Shown: one piece after another, positions 1 through 11,982 of the stretch
Position numbering within the stretch: the stretch's first letter is position 1
How the letters are laid out: each line of letters begins with the position of its first letter
NCBI GenBank assembly: GCA_030710605.1
Contig: CP092874.1
Location: forward strand, 18,111,497 to 18,175,496
Origin: Cordylochernes scorpioides
Taxonomy: Eukaryota; Arthropoda; Arachnida; Pseudoscorpiones; Chernetidae
Direction: 5' to 3'
DNA length: 64,000 nucleotides
Notes under the pieces: generated by a model
Told to the model about the DNA's origin: nothing
Database searches by the model: none
The model's input: only the letters and a program-made list of their open reading frames with translations
Translations under genes and position numbers: made by a program

Positions 1-1552
1 GTAGCCGCAGTAGATTTGATGACACTTCGTGGAGAAGCCTCAGTAGATTGATGAAACTCGTTGAGTAGCCGCAGTAGTATTGAAGAAACCTCGTGGAATA
101 GCCGCAGTAGAATTGTTGATACTTCGTAGAGTAGCCGCAGAAGATTTGATGACACTTCGTGGAGTAGCCTCAGTAGATTTGATGAAACTTCGTTGAGTAG
201 CCGCAGTAATATTGAAGAAACCTCGTGGAATAGCCGCAGTAGAATTGTTGATACTTCATAGAGTAGCCGCAGTAGATTTGATGACACTTTGTGGAGAAGC
301 CTCAGTAGATTGATGAAACTCGTTGAGTAGCCGTAGTAGATTTGATGAAACTTGTTGAGTACCCGCAGTAGTATTTATTTAATTTCGTGGAGTAGCCGCA
401 GTAGAATTGATGACACTTCGTGGAGTAGCCTCAGTAGTTAGATGAAACTCGTTGAGTAGCCGCTGTAGAATTGTTGATACTTCGTAGAGTAGCCGTAGTA
501 GTTTTATGACACTTCGTGGGGTAGCCGCAGTAGATTTGGTGACACTTCGTAGAGTAGTCTCAGTAGATTGATGAAATTCGTTGAGTAGCCGCAGAAGTAT
601 TGATGAATTTTCGTGGAGTAGCCGCAGTAGAATTGTTTATTCTTCGTAGCGTAGCCGCAGTAGTTTTAAGGAAATTTCGTGGAGTAGCCGCAGTAGATTT
701 GGTGACACTTCGTGGAGAAGCCGCAGTAGAATTTTTCATACTTCGTGGAGTAGCCGCAGTATAATTGATCAAACTTCGTACAGTAGCCGCAGTAGAATTG
801 ATCAAACTTCGAAGAGTAACCGCAGTAGAATTTATCATACTTCGTAGAAAAGCCGCAGTAGAATTGATTAAACTTCGTAGAGTAGCCGCAGTAGAATTTT
901 TCAAACTTCGTGGAGTAGCCGCAGTAGAATTGATCAAACTTCGTGGAGTAGCCGCAGTAGAATTGATCAAACTTCGTGGAGTAGCCGCAGTAGAATTTTT
1001 CAAAATTCGTGGAGTAGCCGCAGTAGAATTGATCAAACTTCGTAGAGTAGCCGCAGTAGAATTGATCAAACTTCGTGGAGTAGCCGCAGTTGAATTTTTC
1101 AAACTTCGTGGAGTAGCCGCAGTAGAATTGATCAAACTTCGTGGAGTAGCCACAGTAGAATTGATCAAACTTCGTGGAGTAGCCGCAGTAGAATTTTTCA
1201 AACTTCGTGGAGTAGCCGCAGTAGAATTGATCAAACTTCGTAGAGTAGCCGCAGTAGAATTTATCATACTTCGTGGAGTAGCCGCAGTATATTTGATCAA
1301 ACTTCGTAGAGTAGCCGCAGTAGAATTGATCAAGCTTCGTAGAGTAGCCGCAGTAGAATTATGATACTTCGTAGAGGAGCCGCAATAGAATTGATCAAAC
1401 CTCGTAGAGTAATATCAGTAGAATTATGATACTTCGTAGAGTAGCCTCAGTAGAATTGATGATAATTCGCGGAGAAGCCGCAGTCGAATTGATGAAACTT
1501 CGTGGAATAGCCGCAGTAGAAACGATGAAACTTCGTGGAGTAGCCGTACTAG
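1..1552 (-). repeat. 33-bp minisatellite array, left end of the inverted repeat
   Basis: Tandem units of about 33 bp, each with the words GTAGCCGCAGTAGAATT and GATCAAACTTCGT. They are the reverse complement of the units at 53035-64000. Units are most uniform at about 760-1340 and more divergent outward. The array is cut by the window edge. Long frames appear on both strands because 33 is divisible by three; this is not evidence of coding. Confidence 0.97.
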
Positions 1553-2834
1553 TAATTTTATTTTTAATGGCCTAAACATACGGCGAATTTTATCGACGCC
1601 GCTTCGCACGGAATGTTGCTAGAAACTTGCAGGTGAAAATACATGGCAGCCTTCAGAAAACAATAATGTTCCTATGTTTGTATGGGCTTTAAACTCGAGT
1701 CATTGTTATGCCAAACCTCTAGTCACTATATCAACCATCCTCACAAATAAATTATAGAAGAGAACAATATCTATATAAAAGATTAAAATTTTCAAAAGAC
1801 TTTTAAAGAGATAATTTTGGAGATAAAAAGACACAACGACAGAGATAATCTCTCGGAGTAGTTCTAAACATAGATCCTCTTAGGCCATAGGCTATTTATT
1901 TGGGTCAGCCTCGTAACTTCGGGATGTTTGCCCCACCTCTACCACGGTGTCACCTGTTATCGCACTACTTAGAATTCTAATTTTATCTATCTTAAGTAAT
2001 AAATTTATAAAAATATTATTTATTACAGAGAGAGAGAGAGAGAAACACCTCAAATTTAAGTCTACCTACTCAAGTTTCATGGTGTTCTCTCAGATATTCT
2101 CTGTTAAATAAAAAGAAGTTAAAACACAGTTTTCTCTATCTATCAACGACAAAAGATAAGTTAGGCCGCAGTGGAGACGCTTATATTCAACGAAAATTTA
2201 TTAAATACTTAATTATTTTGACTCCATGACACAAAAATGATATATACAGTAGTGTATGTAAAGTATATGTATATAATGTATGTAAGTATATATAATAAAA
2301 ATAGAAATTTAGTCTGTTATAAGAATGAGTCTAGAAAGATAGCCAGTTACAAAGCCTATTATTGTGTTTACCTTAAGCTAAATAAAGTATTAACTCGTCG
2401 CACATTCGATGGACAAATTTAAATTCTAATGAAATTTAAAATGCATCGACGCAATAAAATCGAACTGTTCTTACACAGATAAAGAGGATATTTAAGCAAC
2501 CAATCTTTTCAATACAACGCACACAATAACAAACTTACTATTAAATAATTTATAAATTAAACTTCAGTTTTTTTCTTCTTAAAATCGATTTACAATCTTA
2601 GTGCCTCCTATATTCAATTTAATCTTTCACAGTGCTTTGTTTTACAGTTCAATTTCCTCGATATAATTATTTTTCTATCGTAATTCAGCGCAAGCCATCA
2701 GCAACTTTTAATTGCACGATCACAGATGTTTTTATCTTTATTTATCAACCTAATCCCACAATTATGCTTTTTAACTATTAAAAAAATAACTTTAGAGTTT
2801 TTTAAGACATGTTTAAAACAATTAAATAAATATA
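1553..2834. other. AT-rich spacer, shared by both arms
   Basis: No gene seen. It is mirrored by 51771-53034. It holds a short GA microsatellite near 2030-2043 (CT in the mirror copy near 52550) and a 60-aa open stretch at 2237-2422 that resembles nothing I know. Confidence 0.7.
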
Positions 2835-3234
2835 CAGGGTGATCCAAAAGTCCCGCACAACTTTAAAAATTAATAACTCCGCGAATATTTGCGCTAGAGC
2901 AATGCGGTAAACACCATTGTGTTCAGGATGCAATGGGATTTTTTATGGCAAATAATGAAAAATTCGAAATTGATTTTAGTTACAACTTTATTCGCTAGAT
3001 GGCGCTCTACCAGAATCAGAGATTCAGCGGCCAAATTGTTTGATAAATTGAAAAATATAACTGAACGACACGTATTTTTCCTTTTTGAATACCAGGAAAG
3101 AACCCTAATAATATCAAATGATAAATTAATAAAACACCATTTCGCCAAAAGTTAGAAGAATTGGTTGACGATTTTTAAATACAATCTGAGATATGTAAAA
3201 TAGGTATATGCAAATTAAACATGTAGCAAAAAAT
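2835..3234 (+). repeat. Left ~400-bp terminal inverted repeat of the composite
   Basis: Matches 13872-14272 in reverse complement with few differences, from the CAGGGTGATCC end to the word ACATGTAGC. A 78-codon open stretch (2919-3155) is present in both TIRs. It is probably accidental because it covers only repeat DNA. An AGATGGCGC word lies at about 2998. Confidence 0.9.
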
Positions 3235-3738
3235 ATTTATATTTTAGATGGGGTTTTGTGAAATAGATTGAATGTTTGAAAATAACTACTGATATCAATA
3301 CACGATTTTTAAAATGTTAATATAGTACCAAAAATTATGATGGCACTACAAATAGGATTTCTTGCCATAAGGAATGTGTAGTTTCTTGACTAATTGGCGA
3401 CACTTGATTATTTAACTGGATATTTGTCATGATCCAACAAATGAAATATAGAGGGGAGTGAAAAATATATTTGTCGTACTTTATTCCAAATACCCTTTGG
3501 GTTTGTCAAATGTTATCATTGTTTATTATACTGTACATAATTTTGAAAATGTATCCCCTCAAAAAAATCATTTTTAAATCGACCTTTTGCGTTGAAAAAC
3601 GTGGTAGTAAAATCATTTTGTATTATTTTTTGCGCAAAATTTCTAAAGTTGGGGGGGGGGGATAAAGAGAATATCCCTTATGCTATTTCTTCTAATGAGC
3701 GAAAAGCGATAAACTAAACATAGGGGTAAAATTGTGTA
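3235..3738. other. Interior of the composite, no gene seen
   Basis: AT-rich sequence between the left TIR and the mariner. It contains a run of about 11 G at 3651-3661. Nothing else is recognisable. Confidence 0.6.
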
Positions 3739-5063
3739 CGAGGTGTGTTCAAAAGGTATCGCGACTTTTGTGTTTTTCAAAAATTATTTATTTATTCATG
3801 GATACCTATTTTGTCCCCTTCAAAGTAATCCCCATGAGATATTATACACTTGTGCCAACGGTTTTTCCAATCTTCGAAGCACTTCAAAAAATCATTTTTT
3901 AAAAATCTTTTTCAGCTCCTCCTTCGATGCCGTCTTTATCTCGTCAAGCGTAGCGTAACGTCGTCCTTTCATGGGCCTCTTCAGTTTAGGGAACAAGAAA
4001 AAGTCACAGGGGGCCAGATCTGGGGAATACGGTGGCTGAGAGAGGCATCATTAGTGTGTTGTTTTTGGCCAAAAAGTCGCGCACAAGCAACGATGTGTGA
4101 GCAGGGGCGTTATCGTGGTGCAAAAGCCAATTTTTGTTCTTCCACAAATCCGGGCGTTTCTGGCGGATTGCTTCGCGCAAATTGCGCATAACTTGCAGAT
4201 AATATTCCTTATTGACCGTTCTGCCCTGTGAAGAACTCATGATGCACCACGCCCCTGCAATCGAAGTAAACTGTCAGCAAAACTTTCACATTCGACCGAA
4301 CTTGGCGCGCTTTTTTCGGTCTTGGTTCGTGCGGCAGCTTCCATTGAGATTATTGAGCTTTGGTTTCCTCGTCATGACCATAAACCCACGCTTCGTCACC
4401 AGTTATGACCCTCTGGAGCAAATTTGGGTCGTCGCGGACAGAGTTCAACATCTCATTAGCAATGTTCATGCGATGCTGTTTTTGGTCGCAATTGAGCAAT
4501 TTTGGTACGAATTCCGCGGCGACCCGTCTCATGCCCAAATCATTGATAAAAATCGAATGGCACGAGCCAATCGATATGTTTAGGTCCTCAGCAACTTCTC
4601 TAACGGTGATTCGACGATTGGCCAATATCATTTTCTCCACTTCATTAATTTTTTCGTCTGTTGTTGAAGTGCTCGGGCGTCCGGCACGCTCTTCGTCGTT
4701 CACATCTTCTCGGCCTTCTGAGAACATTTTGTACCACCGATAAACGTTGCTTCGGTCCAAGGTAGCTTCTCCGTATGCCACAGTCAACATTCGGAATGCA
4801 TCCGCGCACTTAATTTCGTTTTTCACACAAAATTTGATACAGGTTCTTTGATCCATTTTTTTTTAATAGGTAAAAATCGAAGACGATCCAAAACACCTGC
4901 ATGCAAAGCAGCTGTCAACAATTAAGTGAACATTCAAAATGGCCGAGCTTGTCGGCATAAGTGAGAGACATGAGTACCAACATAAAGCCACAAAAAGATC
5001 GAAATTCGAATATACGTAACCCGCGAAAATTCAAAATTCGCGATACTTTTTTAACACACCTCG
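3739..5063 (-). mobile_element. mariner element with both TIRs, inactive
   Basis: Ends CGAGGTGTGTT and AACACACCTCG form ~28-bp inverted termini. TA dinucleotides at 3737-3738 and 5064-5065 are the expected target duplication. The 1.3-kb length is normal for mariner. It is nested in the 11.4-kb composite and carries a frameshifted transposase on the minus strand. Confidence 0.9.
3820..4856 (-). pseudogene. mariner transposase (DD34D type), frameshifted
   Basis: The start at 4856 gives an N-terminal helix-turn-helix region (YRWYKMFSEGRE, then GRPSTSTTDEKI), as in mariner transposases of arthropods. The first catalytic Asp lies in ITGDEAWVY, the second in HHDNAPAHTS (about 4100) and the third in SPDLAPCDFF (about 4000). 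The C-terminal WHKCI word is near 3850. The first frame stops at 4350 and the next resumes in another register at 4240, so at least one frameshift plus further breaks inactivate it. The protein would cut and paste the element by DDE/D chemistry. Neighbouring elements are unrelated insertions. Confidence 0.92.
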
Positions 5064-5189
5064 TATACCAGTGTTATTCGAAAAGTTATAACACTTTGGC
5101 CTGCACGACATAATATAAGATGTGGGCAAATGACGAACAAAAAATTACTGTTCACAGAAAAAAAAGAGTCAAGATGTGAGGACAGCATT

Positions 5190-6363
5190 TATTATTCCCA
5201 TAACCCAAAACAAAGAGCTGCAAAATATAACACATGAGGTAACTGCCTTCTCTCCTGTATTAGGTCACAATCCTTGCTCAATGTGGCGCCCTTCATTCTC
5301 AAACACCGCCTGCAGACGATAGATGACAGAATGGTCACAATTAAATAGTTGAAATTTATAAAACGTGCCATCTGATAGAAGCCTTCAACATGGCCAATGT
5401 GGTAGGCCGACATCGATAAAAACGCGACTTAATGTACCCCCATAACCGAAATTGTAAGGCGTCAAGTCTGGTGATATTGGAGGCCACTGGTATATAAAGT
5501 GGCGACTTATCAACGAATTTCACCGAACGTATCCTTCAGCAATTGTTTGGCACCGCGGGAGATATGAGGAGGTCCTCCATCTTGCATGAATGTTATTTCG
5601 CTTAGTGCTTGTCTGTCCTGCAATATGGGAATAACTTTTTCTCTCAAAAGTTGAAAATAACGTTCACCAGTTACAAAAACGGTTTAAAAGTTCTTCCATT
5701 TATATTTTCAAAGAAAAATGGCCCAAAAATAAAAGAAGTGAACCCACACAAAACTCTAACTCTGTGCTGATGAAGTGGTATTTCTGTAAAAATCCTAGGG
5801 TTTTCTGTTGCCAAAATGAGTCAGTTTTGAATATTAAATTCTCCCTTTAGATAAAAGTGAGCATCATCTGTTCTTAGAACATTTGACAGCCAGTTTTCAT
5901 CAATATCAATTTGCCGGAAAACCCATGCAGCGAATTCTTGACGCTTCTCAAAATCGCTGTCTTTCAACTCGTGAAAACTTTGAATTTTGTTAGGGTATTT
6001 TCATAGAAAAATTTTAAATGTGTGTTCTCTCCAAACTGTTACATACGAAATCCCCGTTTGTCGAGAAACTTGTCTAGCACTTACTTCTCCATACGTGGAT
6101 AACGTTTCAATAGCTTCAGCATTCTGCAAAACCGTAACAGCCACTGACTTGCATGTCGATGGTCTTCCACTCCGAGGTTTTGCTTCCAGAGATCCAGTTT
6201 CCTCAAAACTTTTAATCAATTGCTTTAGAGAGTAGCAACTCATTGGTCCTTTACCGCTTCGAATATCTTTAAAGGAACGAAACGCTCGTAAAGCTTCAGT
6301 GGCAGATTCTAAATCACAATTTAAAAAATTCACCAAGAGTGCTTTATCCTGTAGTGACGGCAT
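5190..6363 (-). pseudogene. mariner-like transposase relic with DUF4817-type N-terminus
   Basis: The likely start is the ATG at 6361-6363 (MPSLQDKALL). It is followed by an N-terminal domain with SLKQLIKSFEETGSL and KPRSGRPS, which resembles the DUF4817/HTH region of a Tc1/mariner branch common in arthropods. Further along the minus strand are TDDAHFYLKGEF (first Asp region), FMQDGGPPHIS (second, about 5560-5590) and PPISPDLTPYNF (third, about 5460). Stops and frameshifts separate these blocks, so it is dead. The boundaries of the original element are not clear; the 5064-5189 stretch may be its terminal part. Confidence 0.8.
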
Positions 6364-6544
6364 TCCAGGGGGAAGGGGAGAAGTCCGACCACACCTCCTT
6401 TCGGTCCCCCCTGGACCCTTGGAATATTTGACCAAATTCTGGCTCGTTTCCAAGATGACTAACGTTGCAACGGCACCCATTTTCAAACGAGGAGCAAAAC
6501 TGATATCTCCAGTAATGCTACCGCGTCCGGGGTAACCGCCGCGT

Positions 6545-8538
6545 CAGGAGCTGCAGCTCGAGCTCATGATGATAAATCTACTACGAGGACACAATTCAAT
6601 CTGCTACAACTCAATATAAATGGTACCCAGAGGAAAATAAAGAGCTGACTTGTCTTCTCTGTGATAACAATGTACATATTACTTGTCCTCAGGAGACAAA
6701 ATTGAATCAGAATCTGAGATTCAATATCAACGATTATACAACACTACGAAAGGACAGACCGGGAAAATTCGGAGGAGGACTTGCCGTTTTGATTAAAACT
6801 CTAGAAATCAAATTTAAGGAAATCGCCTATAATCAGAGTAAGCCTAGAGAAAGCACGACAGAAGCTCAGGCAATAGAAATCTATCTCACAGATAAAACGA
6901 TTCCAATCATAAATGTTTATCACCACGATAATACTAGCATCAATACAGGCCTGATAGAGACATTAAATGAAGCGTCTTCGTATATCGCAATCATAATTGG
7001 TGATTTTAACGCCGAAAGACCAACTTGAAGATCACCTGTCCAGGATAACAAAGGTCAGCAGGTTGAGGATATGCTAGCATACCTCGACCTTACACCGTTA
7101 AATAACGAAAAGAACACCTATCTCTCTGAGTCCACAGGCACAGAATCCGCAATAGACATCACAGCGATAAATTACAACATCGCACCCACAACACAATGGA
7201 AAATTCTGAAAAGTGCAATCAGTGACCACAGACCAATTTTAACAACCCTAAAATTCAAAATTGAGAATTTCCAGCAGAATAAAAGAACACTGGGAAAAAA
7301 ATCACAGAAAAGCTTGAAGAACTGTGCAACGAAGAATTAAATCACAGAACGATTGACAAAAAATTGGAAAAATTCTCTTCGAACATATCCAAAGCTGCAA
7401 AAGTATCGATACCTAGAGATAGACGTAAAGACCTGTGAATACTTTACTGGAAGGACCACAATATCGAGGCAATGATTGCAGAGAGAGACAATATCAATGA
7501 ACTTCTTAAAACAAATAAAACAGAAGAAATTATAAAGGAACTCATTGAAATTAGTCACAAAATAGAACAAGAAATTTGGATATTTAAACAAGAAAAATGG
7601 GCAGAATTCTGCGAAAAAATGGATCCAAAAAAGGAAAGCCATCATTGGAATATAATTAGTGTTATAAAACAATCAAAACCAACACTAATCCTCTAGTACT
7701 CTAACCGATATGAATAGCGAGAACGAACAAACAGATGGCTGAAATAATTGCTGAATATCTTTCAATCACTTCCAGACTCAGCTATACGAATGAAGGCAGG
7801 ACTCTAAAAAATAATGTAAACAGGTTAGTTAAATAAGCAAGAAATTACCATCAACAAGATATTTACTCGAGAGACTTCACACTGAATGAGCTAAACTCAT
7901 CAATAGAAAAGTTAGATCCCAAGAGGGCACCAGGAGATGATCTAATCTTTGGTCAAATGATTAAACACTTTGGAGACGAAGCTAAAATTCAACTCCTAAG
8001 AATACTGAAGATTTCCTAGCAAACTGGTAAACTACCAAAGAATTGGAAGATATCAATTATAGTGCCAATACTGAAACCAAACAAAGGTGCCAAGGAATGC
8101 AAGAACTATCGGCCAATAGCTCTTACCAGCATACTTTGTAAAATAACAGAATGAATTATCCACTCTAGGCTCATAGTCTGGCCCACTAACAATAATAAAA
8201 TAAATTTCTACCAAACTGCCTAAAGATCCAGAAACTGTACAACTGATAAACTGTTCTACTTCTGTCAATCAATAATAGATTTCTAGGAAAAACCACCAAA
8301 GAAGACAACGGCCGTATTCCTGGATATGACCTCAGCTTTTGATCGAGTGTAGAAATTATTTGAAAGGCTGCACAACATCGGAGTAAGAGGAAACACCTTA
8401 ATCTGGATTGCAGACTTCTTAAGGGGAAGAAGGATAAAGGTTCGGGTCAATGGAACATTTTCCAAGGACCGAAGAATATGGGCTGGTGTACCTCAGGGAT
8501 CTGTGCTCAGTCCTCTACTCTTCTCGCTATATATTAAC
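6545..8538 (+). pseudogene. LINE ORF2, 5' part: AP endonuclease and N-terminal RT
   Basis: Non-LTR retrotransposon, probably of the Jockey/I group. The endonuclease domain shows LLQLNINGTQ, QETKLNQN, GGGLAVLIK, GDFNAE and SDHRPI (about 6595-7250), which are typical of exonuclease-endonuclease-phosphatase folds. RT fingers and palm follow with PKRAPGDD, NYRPIALTS, FLDMTSAFDRV (motif A) and GVPQGSVLSPLLF (motif B) at about 7915-8530. Many stops and frameshifts interrupt it. At 8538 a Gypsy element cuts the frame just before motif C; the remainder resumes at 11978. ORF1 is not recognisable. Confidence 0.9.
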
Positions 8539-8678
8539 TGTTGTTTATGTAAATAGATGAATATTATTTATATTATTTAAAGCCTCATTATGTAAAAATG
8601 TATGTATATATAATTTGGACATTTGTTGTTGGCCATGGTCAAGTTTGAGCTCTTGTACGTCTAATTACGACACAACAA
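8539..8678 (+). repeat. 5' LTR of the Gypsy element
   Basis: About 140 bp, TGTTG...CAACA. It aligns with 11808-11977, which is longer through an internal segment near 11905-11935. Confidence 0.88.
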
Positions 8679-8682
8679 AAGT

Positions 8683-8697
8683 GGCGACGAGGATGCG
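8683..8697 (+). promoter_or_regulatory. Probable primer-binding site (tRNA-Ser type)
   Basis: TGGCGACGAGGATGC begins four bases after the 5' LTR. It complements the CCA-end of a typical tRNA-Ser. The tRNA identity is from memory of tRNA-Ser 3' ends and is an inference. Confidence 0.6.
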
Positions 8698-8807
8698 GGA
8701 TCTACAAAGCCAGTAAAAAGCTGAGGAAAACGGCGTCTATGCAAGTATAACAACTACATATTTTAAACTATCTGGATCAAGAAAACAAAGGAGTAGAAAA
8801 GATCAGC

Positions 8808-9516
8808 ATGACAAGTTCCAAGTTAATAGTACCATTTATATGCTATAGCCCAGTGGAGGATACTTCGATCTTTTTGTACAAAAATTTGAGGCTTTCTTTT
8901 TGGCATCTGAAGGAGGAGATTAAAGTGCTGATTTTTACCTCGCTACCAGATTCTGAAACTTTGAAGCAGGGAAGCAACATTTTCTTCCTGGTCTAATGAA
9001 AGATCAACCCTATGATACTATCATTCAAAGAATTAAGCTGCATTTGGATCCAAAGAAGAAAGTGATACCACAGCGATGCAGATTTTTAAAGAGAATTCAA
9101 CAGGAAGGAGAATCATTTTCGGAATATCTTAGAGAATTGAAACATTTTGCAATAAATTGTAATTTCGGCGATTTGCTGAGAACCATGATGCGAGACCGTT
9201 TTGTGGCTGGAATCAAGTTGGAAAGCCTGCAAAAGAAGCTACTACAAGAAAACGACGATGTCACCCTGGATAAAGTTTTTCAGTGGCGATCTCGTTCGAA
9301 CTGGCGGAGATAAATACAAGAGAATTACAAGATAAATTAGTGGCCAAGATATCCCCTGTGAATGGAAAAGATAAAAAGGGTGAGTACAATAATAGTATGG
9401 TGCAGCAAAGGTCTTTCAGGCAAAGGGGAGAAATAATATGTTATAGATGTGGTGAAAGACATTCACACGTGGCCTCTGTTTGCCCTCATAGAACAAAGAC
9501 TTGTTTTAAAATGTAA
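8808..9516 (+). pseudogene. Gypsy gag remnant with zinc knuckles
   Basis: A retrotransposon gag capsid-like stretch at 8996-9300 contains DPKKKVIPQRCRFLKRIQQE and SEYLRELKHFAINCNF, followed by CYRCGERHSHVASVCP (about 9439-9486). A second knuckle, CKKLGHLSRVCK, lies in another frame just after (9508-9545). The frame shifts near 8940-8990 and again near 9290, and the N-terminal part is stop-broken. Gag would package element RNA. The knuckles are followed almost directly by the end of RT, so a deletion has removed protease and most of RT. Confidence 0.82.
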
Positions 9517-9639
9517 AAAACTGGGTCATTTAAGTAGGGTCTGCAAAGCTAGTAAAAAAATGTGGGGATGTAAATATGTACAAGAGGACTCTATATATTC
9601 TGTACAGGGCGAAATTGATGCCACAATAAATTTAACAGT

Positions 9640-11490
9640 AGATGAATATTCTTTGTGGCCTGCTACATAGATGATATTTTGGTTGCAGGAAAAGACTTTG
9701 AAGATCATGAACAAAAGTTGGATCTAGTGTTTAGATGATTGCTAGAAAAAGGTTTAAAGTTAAACAGATATAAATGTAAATTTAAAGAGAAATCGGTGGA
9801 ATATTTAGGGTTTAAAATGGATAAATATGGACTGCATCCCTTAGAAAATAAAATTAAAGCAGTGATAGAGGCGCCTGAACCTAAAGAATGTTTCGCAATT
9901 AATATCTTTCATAGGACTCTTAATTTATTATTATAGATTCATAAAGAATATAGCAAACATTTTAGCCTATTCTATCAACTTTTGAATAAAAATTGTAGAT
10001 GGAATTGGACGAAAGAATATCGAATGTTATTTCAAAAATGTAAATCATTATTAATGGACTGTGGACTAGGCGTAATTCTGAGTCATAGACATGATAGAAA
10101 GGAAGAATGCCCTATAGCTTTTGCTTCTAGAACATTAACTAAAGCGGAAAAACGTTTCTCTCAACTAGAAAAGAAAGCGTTGGGCATAACTTTTGGCGTT
10201 GAGAAATTCAGACAATACTTACTGGGACGAAATTTTGTATTGGTCACAGACAATCGACCCTTAATTCATATATTTTCACCTCATAAACCAATTCCCATAT
10301 GTGGATCATCCAGAATTAAAAGATGGTCCTTAAAATTAGCTGCATTTTATTATACTGTGGAATTTCGAAAAACTAGTGATAATTCCAATGTTGACGCATT
10401 GTCACGTCTTCCTTTAGAATCGAGTGGCAGGGAGTCTCTTGATGAAGACCAGGTACTTCTTCTCAGGAAGTTGAATGAGGTACCGTTCTCTTTTATGGAG
10501 GTGGCATATGAGACACCCCAAGTATTAAGGAATGTTAGAGAAGGCAACTGTGGAAATTTACAAGGGTGTACCGAGGGAAAACCCACTAGCTCCTTATTAT
10601 AATATCAATGAGGAATTAAGTTTGGAGTTTGGTTGTCTTCAATGGCGTGAAAGAGTGGTAATTTCCCAAAAATTAAGATCTTTAATTTTAAATGACTTGC
10701 ATGAAATACACATGGGGATTATTAAAATGAAGATGATTGCCAGACGGTATTTTCTGGTGGCCAGGCATAGACAGTAACATCGAGGAATTAACTAGAGAAT
10801 GTAGAGTATGCCAAGAATCGGCAAGCATGCCCCGGCTACCATCTCGGAATGGACTTGGCCCGAAAAACCGTGGCATCAACTTCATCTTGATCTAGCGGGT
10901 CCGTTCATGGGAAGAATGTTTTGGTTCTCGTGGACGCATACTCAAAGTGGATAGAAATTTTTATCATCAAAGATATTACCAGCAAAACGATTATAAATCA
11001 TCTTAGAGAATTATTTTCCAGATTTGGATTGCCCTAATTTTTGGTTACAGATAACGGAAGACAGTTTGTCTCCGGTGAATTCGAGCAATTTACCAAAATG
11101 AATGGTATACGGCACACTAAGACCAGTCCGTATAATCCTAGTACAAATGGTTTAGCTGAGAGATATGTAAGAGAGTTTAAAAACCTTTTGAGAAAGAATA
11201 ATGGGAAGGATAATTTAGAGACGAATCTACAAAGATTCCTATTTGCTCATAGAGCATTCCCCCAAACTGTAATAAAGGAATTCCCCCGCGGAACTGCTAA
11301 TAAAGAGAAGTTTAAGATCAAGATTCTCGAATTTAATACCAAGATGGGAAATCCGCGAGAGGTATTTCATGAGGCCGTAAGAAGGCAGGGCCAGTTTACT
11401 ACAGGTTGCGAGGTTTATTTCCGCAACTATGCAACTGGACCTAAATGGAAAAAATGTACCATTTTGAAATTATTGAGCTACCGTCACTAA
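9640..11490 (+). pseudogene. Gypsy pol remnant: RT end, RNase H, integrase
   Basis: It starts at RT motif C (YIDDILVAGKD, about 9665). Next come the RT thumb, then RNase H with CPIAFASRTLTKAEKRFSQ, VTDNRPLIHIF and NVDALSRLP (about 10110-10410). The integrase zinc-binding region includes ECRVCQES (about 10797). The integrase core shows VTDNGRQF and NGLAERYVREFK (11041-11180). Stops and frameshifts occur around 9735, 9936, 10602, 10777 and 11038. The element could not encode its own RT because fingers and palm are deleted. Confidence 0.88.
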
Positions 11491-11807
11491 CTTATAAGTT
11501 GCGAGGGCGTCGTGTATAAGAGGCATATCATTCAATTGCGACCTGTGAGAAAGAAACAAGTGGAGACAAGAAATTTGATACTTCCTCGAACATCAGGAGA
11601 GAAGCCTGTAGGTGGAAGTCAGAAATAAAGTGAAGAGGAGGTTCCAGAGGTTACATCAGGAAACAAGGAGGAGACTGCTTCTGTGCACGTGCCCTCTTGC
11701 ACTCTTAAACCGGAGCCTGCCGCTGTGCAAGTGCCCGTCCGCAGTCCTAGACCTCAGAGAGCCAGGAAACCCCCAGACCGACTGGAGTATTATTAAGGGG
11801 GGAGATG

Positions 11808-11977
11808 TGTTGTGTATGTAAATAGATGAAGATTATTTGCATTCTTTAAAGTCTCATTATGTAAGAATATATGTGTATATAAATTGAACATTTTTTGTTG
11901 GCCAAACGAAAATAATAAGAGCTAAAAAAGAGTCATGGTCAAGTTTGAGTTGTTGTACATCTAATTACGACACAACC
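11808..11977 (+). repeat. 3' LTR of the Gypsy element
   Basis: Begins TGTTGTGTATG after a purine-rich tract (AAGGGGGGAGA, 11795-11805) that fits a polypurine tract. It ends next to the duplicated TTAAC. Confidence 0.88.
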
Positions 11978-11982
11978 TTAAC

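Larger units (their letters stand above)
8539..11977 (+). mobile_element. Ty3/Gypsy LTR retrotransposon, internally deleted, inserted into the LINE
   Basis: Two LTRs (8539-8678 and 11808-11977) begin TGTTG and end CAACA/CAACC. The 5-bp duplication TTAAC at 8534-8538 and 11978-11982 marks the insertion into the LINE RT. It carries gag, part of RT, RNase H and integrase in order, but protease and the front of RT are missing. Frames are broken. The LTRs differ at several positions, and the 3' LTR has about 30 extra bases, so it is not a fresh copy. Confidence 0.93.

Noticed and set aside
2919-3155. 78-codon frame in the composite TIR
   Set aside because: Lies wholly in inverted repeat DNA and recurs only with it; no domain.
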